From JANQPA01 sp964628385 (lineage in GTDB: Bacteria; Bacteroidota; Bacteroidia; Chitinophagales; Saprospiraceae): a stretch of 27,776 bases of DNA. Shown here one piece after another: positions 7,283-16,415 of the stretch (the first letter of the stretch is position 1; each line of letters starts with the position of its first letter). Location: contig CAZVOD010000061.1 in the NCBI GenBank assembly GCA_964628385.1, positions 1 to 27,776 of the forward strand, given 5' to 3'. The translations under genes and the position numbers were made by a program. Under the pieces are notes generated by a model. That model made no database searches. It had not been told where the DNA came from and saw nothing but the letters and a program-made list of their open reading frames with translations.

Positions 7283-10200
7283 ATGAGACTTCAGCAGTTG
7301 GAAATTAAAGGGTTTAAAAGTTTCGCTAACGAAACAGTCATCAACTTCAGAGAAGATGTTATCGGAATTGTTGGTCCCAATGGTTCGGGTAAGTCTAATA
7401 TCGTTGATGCCATAAGGTGGGTATTGGGGGAGCAAAAAAGTCGGGAACTCCGGCTGGATCAAATGTCCAGTGTTATTTTTAATGGTACCAAAGATAAAAA
7501 GCCGGGTGCATTAGCCTCGGTATCACTGACTTTTCAAAACACCAAAAACTTACTGCCAACTGACTATGAAACGGTAAAGATCACTCGGGTTTTATACCGT
7601 TCCGGAGAGAGTGAGTATCGCCTCAACGGAGTTACTTGTCGCTTAAAAGATATTACTACCTTATTTCTGGATACTGGTATTGGTTCTAACAGCTATGCTA
7701 TCATTGCTCTGGGTATGGTCGATGATATTCTGACCGACAAGGAAAATGCTCGTAGGCGGATGTTTGAGCAGGCTGCAGGTATTTCCAAATACAAAGTTCG
7801 CAAACGAGAAACGATTAGCAAGCTCAATAGTACGACTGAAGATTTGAACAGGGTAGAGGACTTGCTTTTTGAAATTGAAGGGAATCTAAAAACGCTGGAA
7901 AAGCAAGCCAGGCGAGCTAAAAAATATCTACAGCTCAAGGAAGATTATAAAAATGGCAGTATCAATCTGGCGTTGGTGCGAATTACTGTGTTAAAACAGC
8001 AGCACAAAACCCTGAAAAACCAGTTGGAAAGTGAGGAAGATAAAAAGCGGGAAAACGAAATTTCAATTTCTAGTTTGGAAGCCAGGCTGGAAAAAGAAAA
8101 AAAAGTTAACCTGGACAAAGAACGTTCATTGTCAGAGCGACAACGAGAGCTCAATGCAGTGATTGGAAATATCCGGAGTATGGAGAATGATAAAAAGATC
8201 AATGCTCAAAAGCTGCAGTTTGTAGTCCAGAACTCCCAGAAGCTAGAGCAGGATATCAGAAATGCGGAGGTGAAGCTAGAGCAGATCAAAGAAGATATTG
8301 ATTTTTACAGAACAGAACTCAATGCAGAAGTACGCATAGAGCAAGAGTCAGAAGAAGAGCTTAAGCAAGCAGAACAAGGCCTGGAGGCTATTAAAGGAAA
8401 GCACGGTGAGCTCAAGGCCGGAATGGATGAAAAGCTATTGGTACAGCAAAAAGCGGAAAAAGTGCTTTTTGAGATTGAAAAACGAAAAGCAGTGCTCTCC
8501 AATCAAATTCAGGGCTACCGCTCGCAATTAAAGCGCAATGATGAAGATATTATTAAGCGCAATAAAGAAGTAGCGCATCTAAAGGATCAGGTGATGGGCT
8601 TTGAAGAGCACGAAAGTATACTGAAGGTACAGATTGAAGAACTCCAAAAAGCAGAAGAAAAGCGGCAGGAAGAACTGCAGGCCGTTCAGAAAGATCAGGA
8701 GGAAGTGCAGCATCAGCTTTCCAAAGTAAACCGACAGCTGGATGCCAACAAAAATGAAAAAAAGCTTATCAAAAGTATGGTGGAAAACCTGGAAGGCTTC
8801 CCCGAGTCTATCCGGTTCTTGAGTAATTCGAAATCCTGGGACGCCAAAGCGCAGCTATTGTCAGACCTTATTTATGTAGACGAAAATTACCGGGTAGCGG
8901 TCGAAAACTACCTAGAGCCCTATCTGAATTATTATGTAGTTGAAAATAAAGAGGCCGCCTACCAAGCCATTTCTCTACTGGGAAATGCTCAGCAGGGTAA
9001 GGCCAATTTCTTTTTGCTGGATACTTTTAAAGATTATGAACCTACCGACTTTGTAATGTTAGGTATGAAAAGGGCTGTTGACCTGGTAGAAGTGGACGAA
9101 GCCTACCAAAATTTATGTAGCTACTTGCTGGAAAATGTTCTGGTTACCGATAGTGATGATCTGCCCGAGCAGCTTCCCGGGGAAAACTATGCGCTCCTCG
9201 CTCGTAGCGGCCGGTTTATCCAAAAGCCCAATAGTGTATCCGGTGGATCTGTAGGTTTATTTGAAGGAAAAAAAATAGGTCGCAAAAAAAGCCTGGAGAT
9301 ACTGGAAAAGAAAATCAAAGCGCTCAATGAGCAATCAGAAACCCTGAAAGCGAAATCCAGAGCATTAAAAAACAGAGAAAAAGATTTAAAGCAAAAAAGC
9401 TACAGTGTCACCGTTCAGAAGGAAAAAGATGCTTTAAATAAGGTTACCCAGGGAAAGATTACGGTACAGGCTCGTCTCGAAAACTTTGAAGCTTTTATAC
9501 AAACCGCCAACAATAAAAAGGAAGAAATACAAGGGGCTATTGCAGAGATAGAAACAGAAGAACGAGCATTAAATCGCGAATTATTAGAGCAGGAAGAACA
9601 GGTGGATCAAATTAAGGAAGAGATAGCCACCATGGACGGCTCGTTCAAAGCAGTAGCCGATGAGCTCAGCCGGGCTTCTTCTAATTTCAATCAGAAAAAG
9701 ATTGATTTTGTTCGTCAGCAAAATAAGGTAGGCACATTGAGAAGGGAGCTAGGCTACCATGAAGATCACTTAAAAGATACGGAAAGTAAGCTGGAGGATT
9801 CCCGTCAGAAGATCAAGCAGAATGCCGCTGAACGCGAGGAGGTCAACAATTTACTGGAAGAATTGGAAGCAGACCTGATTGTGGCCTATCAAGCGAGAAA
9901 AGAAAAGGAAAAAGACCTTAACGAGTCGGAACAACTCTATTTTGATGCCAGAGCCGGGATCAATGAAATTGAAGAAAGTCTAAGAAAGGCCAACCGAATT
10001 CAGCAGGAATGCCAGGCGAGGATCAACCAGTTGACGGAGCAGTTTAATGATGTTAAATACAAGATCAGTGCTATAGCCCAGCGATTGCAAATAGAGTTCA
10101 ATCTGAATATCAATGCTCTTATCAATCAAGCTGCTCCTGAAGGAATTGACGAGATAGAGTTAGAAATGAAAATGGAAAAAATCAAAAAGCGACTAGATGG

Positions 10201-10837
10201 TTATGGAGAGATTAACCCTATGGCTGTAGAAGCTTTTGATGAGATGAAGGAGCGGTATGACAGTATAACGCAGCAAAGAGATGATATTCTGCAGGCTCAG
10301 GAATCTTTAATGAACACCATAAAAGAGATTGAAGATACTGCTACTGCTCAATTCCTCGATGCTTTTGACAAGGCGAGAATTTACTTCATCAATGTTTTTA
10401 GAAGTCTCTTTACTCAGGACGATAATTGTGATTTGATACTGGTAGATCCGGAAAATCCATTGGATTCAAAGATCGAAATTGTAGCCAAGCCTAAAGGGAA
10501 ACGCCCTCAGACAATCAATCAACTGTCGGGAGGGGAAAAAACCCTTACTGCTACGGCTTTGCTATTTGCCCTTTATCTACTTAAGCCTGCGCCGTTTTGT
10601 ATCTTTGATGAGGTCGATGCGCCATTGGATGATGCCAATATCACTAAATTCAACAAGATCATTAAAAAGTTTTCCAAAGATTCGCAGTTTGTCATCATCA
10701 CCCATAATAAATTAACCATGGCTGCGGTAGATACCATCTACGGAGTCTATATGTCAGAACCCGGCATTTCCGGTGTAAGCCCAGTAGATTTCAGAGAGTT
10801 CGATCACGTTCTTTCCTTCGAAAAAGGAGTAGAATAA
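7283..10837 (+). CDS. smc: chromosome segregation protein SMC
   Basis: 1184 residues, full length for bacterial SMC, the ATP-dependent clamp that compacts and aligns replicated chromosomes with ScpA/ScpB. The N-terminal head has Walker A GPNGSGKS (31-38). A long coiled coil (about 170-500) leads to the hinge (about 505-660, with GFPESIRFL at its start and a Gly-rich GGSVGLFEG near its end). A second coiled coil returns to the C-terminal head with signature LSGGEKTL (from 1081), Walker B FCIFDE (D1109, E1110) and D-loop DAPLDDAN. I chose the ATG at 7283 (MRLQQLEIKGFKSF, the conserved SMC opening) over the TTG three codons earlier. It is monocistronic here; the convergent antiporter gene ends 32 bp after it with no evident terminator between. 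Confidence 0.98.
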   Translation: MRLQQLEIKGFKSFANETVINFREDVIGIVGPNGSGKSNIVDAIRWVLGEQKSRELRLDQMSSVIFNGTKDKKPGALASVSLTFQNTKNLLPTDYETVKITRVLYRSGESEYRLNGVTCRLKDITTLFLDTGIGSNSYAIIALGMVDDILTDKENARRRMFEQAAGISKYKVRKRETISKLNSTTEDLNRVEDLLFEIEGNLKTLEKQARRAKKYLQLKEDYKNGSINLALVRITVLKQQHKTLKNQLESEEDKKRENEISISSLEARLEKEKKVNLDKERSLSERQRELNAVIGNIRSMENDKKINAQKLQFVVQNSQKLEQDIRNAEVKLEQIKEDIDFYRTELNAEVRIEQESEEELKQAEQGLEAIKGKHGELKAGMDEKLLVQQKAEKVLFEIEKRKAVLSNQIQGYRSQLKRNDEDIIKRNKEVAHLKDQVMGFEEHESILKVQIEELQKAEEKRQEELQAVQKDQEEVQHQLSKVNRQLDANKNEKKLIKSMVENLEGFPESIRFLSNSKSWDAKAQLLSDLIYVDENYRVAVENYLEPYLNYYVVENKEAAYQAISLLGNAQQGKANFFLLDTFKDYEPTDFVMLGMKRAVDLVEVDEAYQNLCSYLLENVLVTDSDDLPEQLPGENYALLARSGRFIQKPNSVSGGSVGLFEGKKIGRKKSLEILEKKIKALNEQSETLKAKSRALKNREKDLKQKSYSVTVQKEKDALNKVTQGKITVQARLENFEAFIQTANNKKEEIQGAIAEIETEERALNRELLEQEEQVDQIKEEIATMDGSFKAVADELSRASSNFNQKKIDFVRQQNKVGTLRRELGYHEDHLKDTESKLEDSRQKIKQNAAEREEVNNLLEELEADLIVAYQARKEKEKDLNESEQLYFDARAGINEIEESLRKANRIQQECQARINQLTEQFNDVKYKISAIAQRLQIEFNLNINALINQAAPEGIDEIELEMKMEKIKKRLDGYGEINPMAVEAFDEMKERYDSITQQRDDILQAQESLMNTIKEIEDTATAQFLDAFDKARIYFINVFRSLFTQDDNCDLILVDPENPLDSKIEIVAKPKGKRPQTINQLSGGEKTLTATALLFALYLLKPAPFCIFDEVDAPLDDANITKFNKIIKKFSKDSQFVIITHNKLTMAAVDTIYGVYMSEPGISGVSPVDFREFDHVLSFEKGVE

Positions 10838-10869
10838 TCTAATCAAACTTCTTTCCTGTCTGACTACCA

Positions 10870-12906
10870 CTAATCTGGGATATTTTTACCAAATTTCATT
10901 ACAACTGCTATCATAATAGCGATACCTGCTCCAAATAATAGCAAACAAACCAAGAACCCACCTCCCAATAGTGTAGATAAAGATCCCAATATTATGCTAA
11001 CTGTACCCACCGTCAAGGAATAAGGAAGCTGCGTTCTGACGTGATCGATATGATTACAGTCTGAAGCCAATGAGCTCAGGATAGTCGTATCAGAAATAGG
11101 CGAGCAGTGATCTCCCATTACAGAAGCTGCCAGCACAATGGAAATGACATTAAGCAGTATTTCAAAACTTAAGTCTTCACTGAGCCCCTGTGCCTGGCAA
11201 ATGACCCAGGTAGTAGGAATTGCAATAGGATATAAAATCGCCATGGTACTCCAACTGGAGCCGGTAGAAAAAGAGATAAAAGCCGAAAGCACAAATATCA
11301 GAGCTGGCAACAAATAGGCATTTAACTTTCCTTCCAGTGTAGAGGATAAAAAGTTGGCTGTATGCAGGGCTTCGGTGGTTGCTGCCAATGACCAGGCAAG
11401 GGTCAGGATCAGTATAGCCGGCATCATTGTTTTAAAACCGGTTAGTAAAACACTGGCCGTATCTGATAATTTCATCAGCCGTTGGCTAACCGTCATTAAA
11501 ATGGCCATGACTACTCCAGAAATAGAAGCCCACTGCAAGGCTACATAGGAATCCGCAGCACCAATCATTTTTCCCAGTTTGATAAAAAAACCACCATCAC
11601 CCTCAGGAAGGACTTGTGGAATATTCCGCCAAATGGTGCCCCAACTTTCAGTATCCATAACCACACCCTGTGCCAACAATTCTGAATAAATTCCGGATAA
11701 CCCGGTGTCAACTAGACCTATGATAGTCACAATTATAACGGTAATAACAGGGACAAAGGCATTATACCATCGTATAGGAATGCCGCTTATTGGGCTAAGG
11801 TCTTCGACTTCTTCTATTTCGCTATTGGAAGTCGTCTTGGGAACTACCTGACCCGTGGTTCTCGCCCTGGATTCCGCTTTGTGCATGGGGCCATAATCTT
11901 TTTGAAAGAAAATGATTATCAGTATGAAACAAAGCGTAAGAATGGGATAAAAAGAGTATTTCAGAGAGCTGATGAATATGGAATAAGGCGTAACATCTCT
12001 TCCAAAATCATTGAGTTGACTAATTCCATCATCGATGTAGCCAAGTTCTGCTCCTATCCATGTAGTAATAAAAGCTATAGCTGCTACCGGGGCAGCAGTA
12101 CTATCAACAATATAGGCCAGCTTTTCTCTGGAAATCTTAAATTGATCTGTCACTGAGCGCATGGTATTACCTACGATCAAGGTATTGGCATAGTCATCAA
12201 AAAAGATAGCCACGCCCAAAAGCCAGGTGATAAACTGAGCACTTTTAGGCGTTTTAGCAAATTTAGATAAATAAAGAACGATGCCTTGCATGCCTCCATT
12301 TTTGGAAATAATAGCCACCATTCCTCCGATGAGAATAGAAAAAATAATGATAGAAACGTGGCCGCCATCTGTCAGAGCTCCAAGAACATAAGTATCAATA
12401 ACATCAAAAAAGCTTCTTAGGATATAATAAAATGACTCTATTCTGAGTCCCCCGGCAATGAAAGCGCCAACCCATACGCCTACGAATAGAGAAACGATTA
12501 CTTCCTTAAAAATAAGTGCCAGTAATATGGCAATGAGGGGCGGCAATACTGAAAGCCAAAGTGGGATATATTTTAACCTTGGCAGATCGGCCGTCCTGGA
12601 ATAATGATATAATTCATAGCCCTTTTGGTTTTTTATCAACAACAACTTACCCTTCGCGTCCGTATTTACAGTTAGCGGCGCGCGGCCTGCCTCAAAATTG
12701 AGTACAGTAGTTTCATCATTGATTTCTATTTTTGCGGGACCATTCACTCCCAAAGCTTTAAAAGTAAGCGCATCAGAGTTCAACTGAAGGTTGTAATCGC
12801 CCAGCATAGGAGGGGTAGTTGCTTTGGTAAGACTATCGTTTTGTGCAAATGCACTGACAAAACATAAAATAAAACCAACGATCAGAAACTGCTTGAGTTT
12901 TTTCAT
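10870..12906 (-). CDS. NhaC-family Na+/H+ antiporter with extra N-terminal exported domain
   Basis: 678 residues, longer than the roughly 450-550 usual for NhaC-type proteins as I recall them. Residues 1-22 form a cleavable-looking signal peptide (ends FVSAFAQ). Residues 23 to about 112 are soluble and beta-rich (NLQLNSDALTFKALGVNGPAKIEI), then the membrane domain starts at YIPLWLSVLPPLIAILLALI. Family marks include DDYANTLIVGN (from 237), DSTAAPVAA (from 268), FSTGSSWSTM and GDHCSPISDTT late in the chain. It should exchange Na+ for H+ across the inner membrane; substrate could also be an organic anion, as in related NhaC-like carriers. The predicted signal implies that the extra domain is periplasmic. 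It is divergent from the VCBS gene with 84 bp between the starts. Confidence 0.88.
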   Translation of the reverse strand: MKKLKQFLIVGFILCFVSAFAQNDSLTKATTPPMLGDYNLQLNSDALTFKALGVNGPAKIEINDETTVLNFEAGRAPLTVNTDAKGKLLLIKNQKGYELYHYSRTADLPRLKYIPLWLSVLPPLIAILLALIFKEVIVSLFVGVWVGAFIAGGLRIESFYYILRSFFDVIDTYVLGALTDGGHVSIIIFSILIGGMVAIISKNGGMQGIVLYLSKFAKTPKSAQFITWLLGVAIFFDDYANTLIVGNTMRSVTDQFKISREKLAYIVDSTAAPVAAIAFITTWIGAELGYIDDGISQLNDFGRDVTPYSIFISSLKYSFYPILTLCFILIIIFFQKDYGPMHKAESRARTTGQVVPKTTSNSEIEEVEDLSPISGIPIRWYNAFVPVITVIIVTIIGLVDTGLSGIYSELLAQGVVMDTESWGTIWRNIPQVLPEGDGGFFIKLGKMIGAADSYVALQWASISGVVMAILMTVSQRLMKLSDTASVLLTGFKTMMPAILILTLAWSLAATTEALHTANFLSSTLEGKLNAYLLPALIFVLSAFISFSTGSSWSTMAILYPIAIPTTWVICQAQGLSEDLSFEILLNVISIVLAASVMGDHCSPISDTTILSSLASDCNHIDHVRTQLPYSLTVGTVSIILGSLSTLLGGGFLVCLLLFGAGIAIMIAVVMKFGKNIPD

Positions 12907-12990
12907 TATCCCTTTGTGTAAATTAGAAATGCTTACAAAACTTTAATAAACAAATAATCCAAAAATTAGCCAAAATCTGCTATTAAAAAG

Positions 12991-15267
12991 ATGAATATGA
13001 GCAAATATAATTTGATAGAGCTGTTTTTTTCCCCAATACTATTAATGGCCATTTTAAGCTTCCCCTTCGATTCCTCGTTGAGGGGGCAGGCTTTTCAGCG
13101 GTCTGATTATCCGGTGCAGGTGAATGGTCGAGTGCTGGGCCTGCCATGGGTAGGGGGGTTGAACAGCCCCCAATTCAATAAGGCTGATTTTAATAATGAT
13201 GGCCTGGAAGATTTGCTGGTATTTGATCGAGCCGGTAACCTGGCCCTGCCATTTTTGAATTTGGGACGGAATAGTACAGATACCTGGGCCTTCAGTCCTG
13301 ATTTGTTAGACGATCTGCCTGATTACACCAATTGGGCCATTTTAAAGGATTACGATGGCGATGGCATAAAAGACCTGTTCGCTTATTCTGACATTCCCGG
13401 CATTGACGGTATTCAAGTTTATAGAGGTATTTATGAAAATGATAAATTGACATTTGAGCGCATTAATTTTCCCGAAAATTTCAATGTGCTTCATTTTACT
13501 TTACCATCCGGTAGTAAAGTGCCTTTGCGGATTACAAAAATTGATTTCCCAGCTATTGAAGATATGGATTGTGATGGAGATTTGGATATTTTGACCTTTA
13601 ATTTGGGAGGTGGACAACTTGAGCTCTTTAAAAACTTTTCTGTAGAAGATGGTTTTGGTAGGGACTCTCTAATTTTCAGAATCAGTGATTTTTGCTGGGG
13701 TGGTATTTTTGAGTCTGGGTTTACAAAAGAAGTAGACCTTTCGCCAGCTCCGGATGCTTGTGCATCTGAGTTGGGAGGTACTCCGGTGGTTGTCAGGCAC
13801 GCGGGGTCCACTATTCTGGCTTTTGATAAAGATAATGACGGCGATAAAGATTTGGTAATGGGAGACTTATCGTTTGACAATCTCAATTTACTCACCAATG
13901 GGGGAGATTGCCAGACCCCATGGGTTACCGAACAAGAAATCAACTTTCCGGCAAATGATGAGCCCGCTGGTATAACTGCTTTTCCGGCTTCTTTTTTACT
14001 TGATGTAGATAATGATGGCATTAAAGACCTTCTTGCTGCACCTAATGCAGCCAGGGGAGTAGAGAATACTGAAGTAGCCTGGTTTTATAAGAATATTCAG
14101 AGTAATGAACAGCCGGCTTTTTCTCTTAGAAATAAGCAATTCTTGGTAGGCGAAATGCTCGATTTCGGTGAGCGAACCCACCCTGCGGTAGCTGATGTTA
14201 ATGCTGATGGATTGCTGGACATAGTAGTGGGAAACGGTGGTATTTTTGAATCTTTCACCTCTACGCGTGCCTCTTTGGTTCTACTGCAAAATACAGGCAC
14301 AGCGGATGAACCACAGTTTGAGCTAGTAGATTCCAACTACCTGAATTTAGGAGCCTTCTCGGATATTGGCCTTAATTTTACTCCCACTTTTGGAGATATC
14401 GATAACGATGGTGATCAGGACTTGATCGTTGGCGAAGAGCAGGGAGCACTCTATTTTGCCGAAAATATAGCCGGGGCCGGCCAGCCATTCCGCTTTGCTG
14501 CCTGGGAATATCCCTACAAAAATATTAATGTAGGTATCGGAAGTGCTCCTCAGATTATTGATTTGAATGAGGATGGCCTCAAAGATCTTATTATAGGAGA
14601 ACAGAACGGTAATGTGAATTATTTTCAAAACATTGGTACAGAAAAAGTGCCAGACTATGCCGCTTCGCCCAATGAGCCGGGAAATACACCTTTTTTTGGG
14701 CGCTTAGATGCCAGAATTCCAGGCTTTGTGTTTGGCTCTGCTCAGCCAGTATTTTTCGAGGAAGAGGGGCAGCTAAAACTACTGCTGGGTACCGAAAATG
14801 GTAAAATTGAAGAATATATCGTCGATCGGGAAAACCCGGAAGCGGCATTCACTCTGGTAGATGAATTTTGGGGAAAAATAAAACAAGGATTTAAAACTTC
14901 TATAGCTTTGGCCGATTTCAATAATGATGAGTTGTTGGATGTAGTTGTGGGAAATGAACGCGGGGGGTTGGCCATTTACGCAACCGATGTATTTTCTGCT
15001 CTGACTACCTCAACAACATCAATAGAAGAAGAAGAGATATCAATTTATCCTAACCCAGTCGCTGAGCAACTCACTATTCAACTTTCAAATCAGGTAAAAG
15101 CAGAAAAATGGCTAACCATTTATGGATCGGAAGGTCGCGTTCATCTTACTCAACGCATGAATAGTATCAGAGAGATTGTGGATTTATCCAGGTTGGAAAG
15201 TGGAGTTTACTTTTTAAAAATTCACAGTAATACCGGAGTTAGTATTAAAAAAATTATTAAGAAATAG
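12991..15267 (+). CDS. T9SS-exported FG-GAP/VCBS calcium-repeat protein
   Basis: 758 residues: signal peptide (about 1-33), then about nine FG-GAP/VCBS repeats, each with a Ca2+-binding DxDxDG-type loop: ADFNNDGLEDLL (from 65), DYDGDGIKDLF (from 120), DMDCDGDLDIL (from 191), DKDNDGDKDLV, DVDNDGIKDLL, DVNADGLLDIV, DIDNDGDQDLI, DLNEDGLKDLI and DFNNDELLDVV. Such repeats build a beta-propeller. The last 80 residues are a T9SS type-A sorting domain (IYPNPVAEQLTI ... GVYFLKI ... KKIIKK), so it is predicted to be exported through the outer membrane and fixed to the cell surface. No enzyme domain is visible; adhesion or scaffold is the likely role. Its TAG stop is the first three bases of an inverted-repeat arm (15265-15277). 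Confidence 0.9.
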   Translation: MNMSKYNLIELFFSPILLMAILSFPFDSSLRGQAFQRSDYPVQVNGRVLGLPWVGGLNSPQFNKADFNNDGLEDLLVFDRAGNLALPFLNLGRNSTDTWAFSPDLLDDLPDYTNWAILKDYDGDGIKDLFAYSDIPGIDGIQVYRGIYENDKLTFERINFPENFNVLHFTLPSGSKVPLRITKIDFPAIEDMDCDGDLDILTFNLGGGQLELFKNFSVEDGFGRDSLIFRISDFCWGGIFESGFTKEVDLSPAPDACASELGGTPVVVRHAGSTILAFDKDNDGDKDLVMGDLSFDNLNLLTNGGDCQTPWVTEQEINFPANDEPAGITAFPASFLLDVDNDGIKDLLAAPNAARGVENTEVAWFYKNIQSNEQPAFSLRNKQFLVGEMLDFGERTHPAVADVNADGLLDIVVGNGGIFESFTSTRASLVLLQNTGTADEPQFELVDSNYLNLGAFSDIGLNFTPTFGDIDNDGDQDLIVGEEQGALYFAENIAGAGQPFRFAAWEYPYKNINVGIGSAPQIIDLNEDGLKDLIIGEQNGNVNYFQNIGTEKVPDYAASPNEPGNTPFFGRLDARIPGFVFGSAQPVFFEEEGQLKLLLGTENGKIEEYIVDRENPEAAFTLVDEFWGKIKQGFKTSIALADFNNDELLDVVVGNERGGLAIYATDVFSALTTSTTSIEEEEISIYPNPVAEQLTIQLSNQVKAEKWLTIYGSEGRVHLTQRMNSIREIVDLSRLESGVYFLKIHSNTGVSIKKIIKK

Positions 15268-15345
15268 ACTTGTTTCGAAGGAGTAAAACAGTGGTAAAAA
15301 AAAGAAACGATTTTAGCCTATTTTAATACCAACGAAACAAGTCTA
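15265..15345. repeat. 81-bp element with perfect 13-bp inverted terminal repeats
   Basis: TAGACTTGTTTCG (15265-15277) and CGAAACAAGTCTA (15333-15345) are perfect inverted copies enclosing 55 bp of A-rich sequence, followed by a TTGTTTTT stretch. It may be a long-loop terminator for the VCBS gene or a small non-autonomous mobile element whose left end supplies the stop codon. No target duplication is obvious. Confidence 0.6.
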
Positions 15346-15376
15346 ATTGTTTTTCTGGTAAACGCTTCAGTTTCCT

Positions 15377-15384
15377 TATTTTCG
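15377..15384 (+). promoter_or_regulatory. -7 box of the 3-hydroxyacyl-CoA dehydrogenase gene
   Basis: TATTTTCG followed by CGGG is close to TAnnTTTG and resembles the smc box (TATTTTTGCGGG). It lies 26 nt before the ATG at 15411; the -33 element is not clear. Confidence 0.4.
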
Positions 15385-15410
15385 CGGGAGGAACCAAATA
15401 AGATCAAATT

Positions 15411-16298
15411 ATGAACAACATTTCTGTTATTGGGGCGGGTACTATGGGTAATGGTATCGCTCATGTTTTTGCCATGAATGGTTATGAAGTGTCCTTGATA
15501 GATATCAATCAGGACTCGCTGGATAAAGGACTGGCCACTATCAACAAAAACTTGGATCGGTTAATAAAAAAAGAAAAAATTAGCGCTGAAGATAAGCAAA
15601 AGTCGCTAGACCGTATCTCTACTTTTATTAATATGGCGGAAGGAGTCAAAAATGCTGATCTGGTGATAGAAGCAGCTACTGAGAATCCAAAGATTAAAAA
15701 TGAGATCTTCAAGTCTCTGGATGCCGAAACGCCCGAACCTGCCATTTTAGCTACTAATACTTCTTCTATTTCTATTACACAAATTGCAGCGGTCACTAAT
15801 AGGCCTGATAGGGTCATCGGGATGCATTTTATGAATCCTGTTCCAATTATGAAGCTGGTAGAAGTGATTCGCGGCTATGCCACTTCTGATGAAGTAACTA
15901 GCCAGATCATGTCGCTGGCACAAGCTATCCATAAAGTACCCGTAGAAGTAAATGACTATCCCGGTTTTGTGGCCAACAGAATCCTGATGCCTATGATCAA
16001 TGAAGCTATCTACTCGCTTTTTGAAAGAGTGGCGGGTGTGGAAGAGATCGATACCGTTATGAAATTGGGAATGGCTCATCCGATGGGGCCACTACAACTG
16101 GCAGATTTTATAGGTCTGGACGTTTGTCTACATATACTGCGGGTGATGCACGAGGGCCTTGGTAACCCTAAGTATGCTCCCTGCCCGCTATTGGTCAATA
16201 TGGTGACCGCCGGAAAACTCGGCGTAAAATCCGGTGAAGGATTTTATGACTACAGTCATGGTACTAAAGAATTGATACTTTCCGATAGTTTTAAATAA
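15411..16298 (+). CDS. hbd: 3-hydroxybutyryl-CoA dehydrogenase
   Basis: 295 residues, the standard length for single-domain 3-hydroxyacyl-CoA dehydrogenases. It oxidises (S)-3-hydroxyacyl-CoA to 3-ketoacyl-CoA with NAD(P)+, or runs in reverse, in fatty-acid/butanoate metabolism; cytosolic. The Rossmann fingerprint is VIGAGTMGNGIA (6-17), followed by an acidic residue after strand 2 (LIDIN). Catalytic positions fit the family: Ser118/119 in TNTSS, His139 and Glu151 in MHFMNPVPIMKLVEVI, Asn189 in GFVANR. The C-terminal helical dimerisation domain has the GMAHPMGPLQLADFIGLD block. It is monocistronic, with its own -7 box and a strong terminator. Chain-length preference cannot be read from sequence. 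Confidence 0.94.
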   Translation: MNNISVIGAGTMGNGIAHVFAMNGYEVSLIDINQDSLDKGLATINKNLDRLIKKEKISAEDKQKSLDRISTFINMAEGVKNADLVIEAATENPKIKNEIFKSLDAETPEPAILATNTSSISITQIAAVTNRPDRVIGMHFMNPVPIMKLVEVIRGYATSDEVTSQIMSLAQAIHKVPVEVNDYPGFVANRILMPMINEAIYSLFERVAGVEEIDTVMKLGMAHPMGPLQLADFIGLDVCLHILRVMHEGLGNPKYAPCPLLVNMVTAGKLGVKSGEGFYDYSHGTKELILSDSFK

Positions 16299-16310
16299 TA
16301 TCTTCAAAAT

Positions 16311-16348
16311 ACCTGGCGAAAAAAACAATACGCTTTTTTTCGCCAGGT
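16311..16348. terminator. strong intrinsic terminator after hbd
   Basis: 15-bp perfect stem ACCTGGCGAAAAAAA (16311-16325) / TTTTTTTCGCCAGGT (16334-16348) with an 8-nt loop. GC base, A/T runs inside: it can work on both strands and separates the converging hbd and Kazal-protein genes. Confidence 0.85.
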
Positions 16349-16415
16349 TCTTTCCAGATTTTATAGCATGATGCTGGATTTGGTAGGTTAGAGTGGCTAC
16401 TACTTAATCTTCCGC

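Noticed and set aside
13491..14021. 176-residue minus-strand frame
   Set aside because: It is the antisense shadow of the Asp/Gly-rich VCBS repeats and its composition (Ser/Lys/Pro) reflects them.
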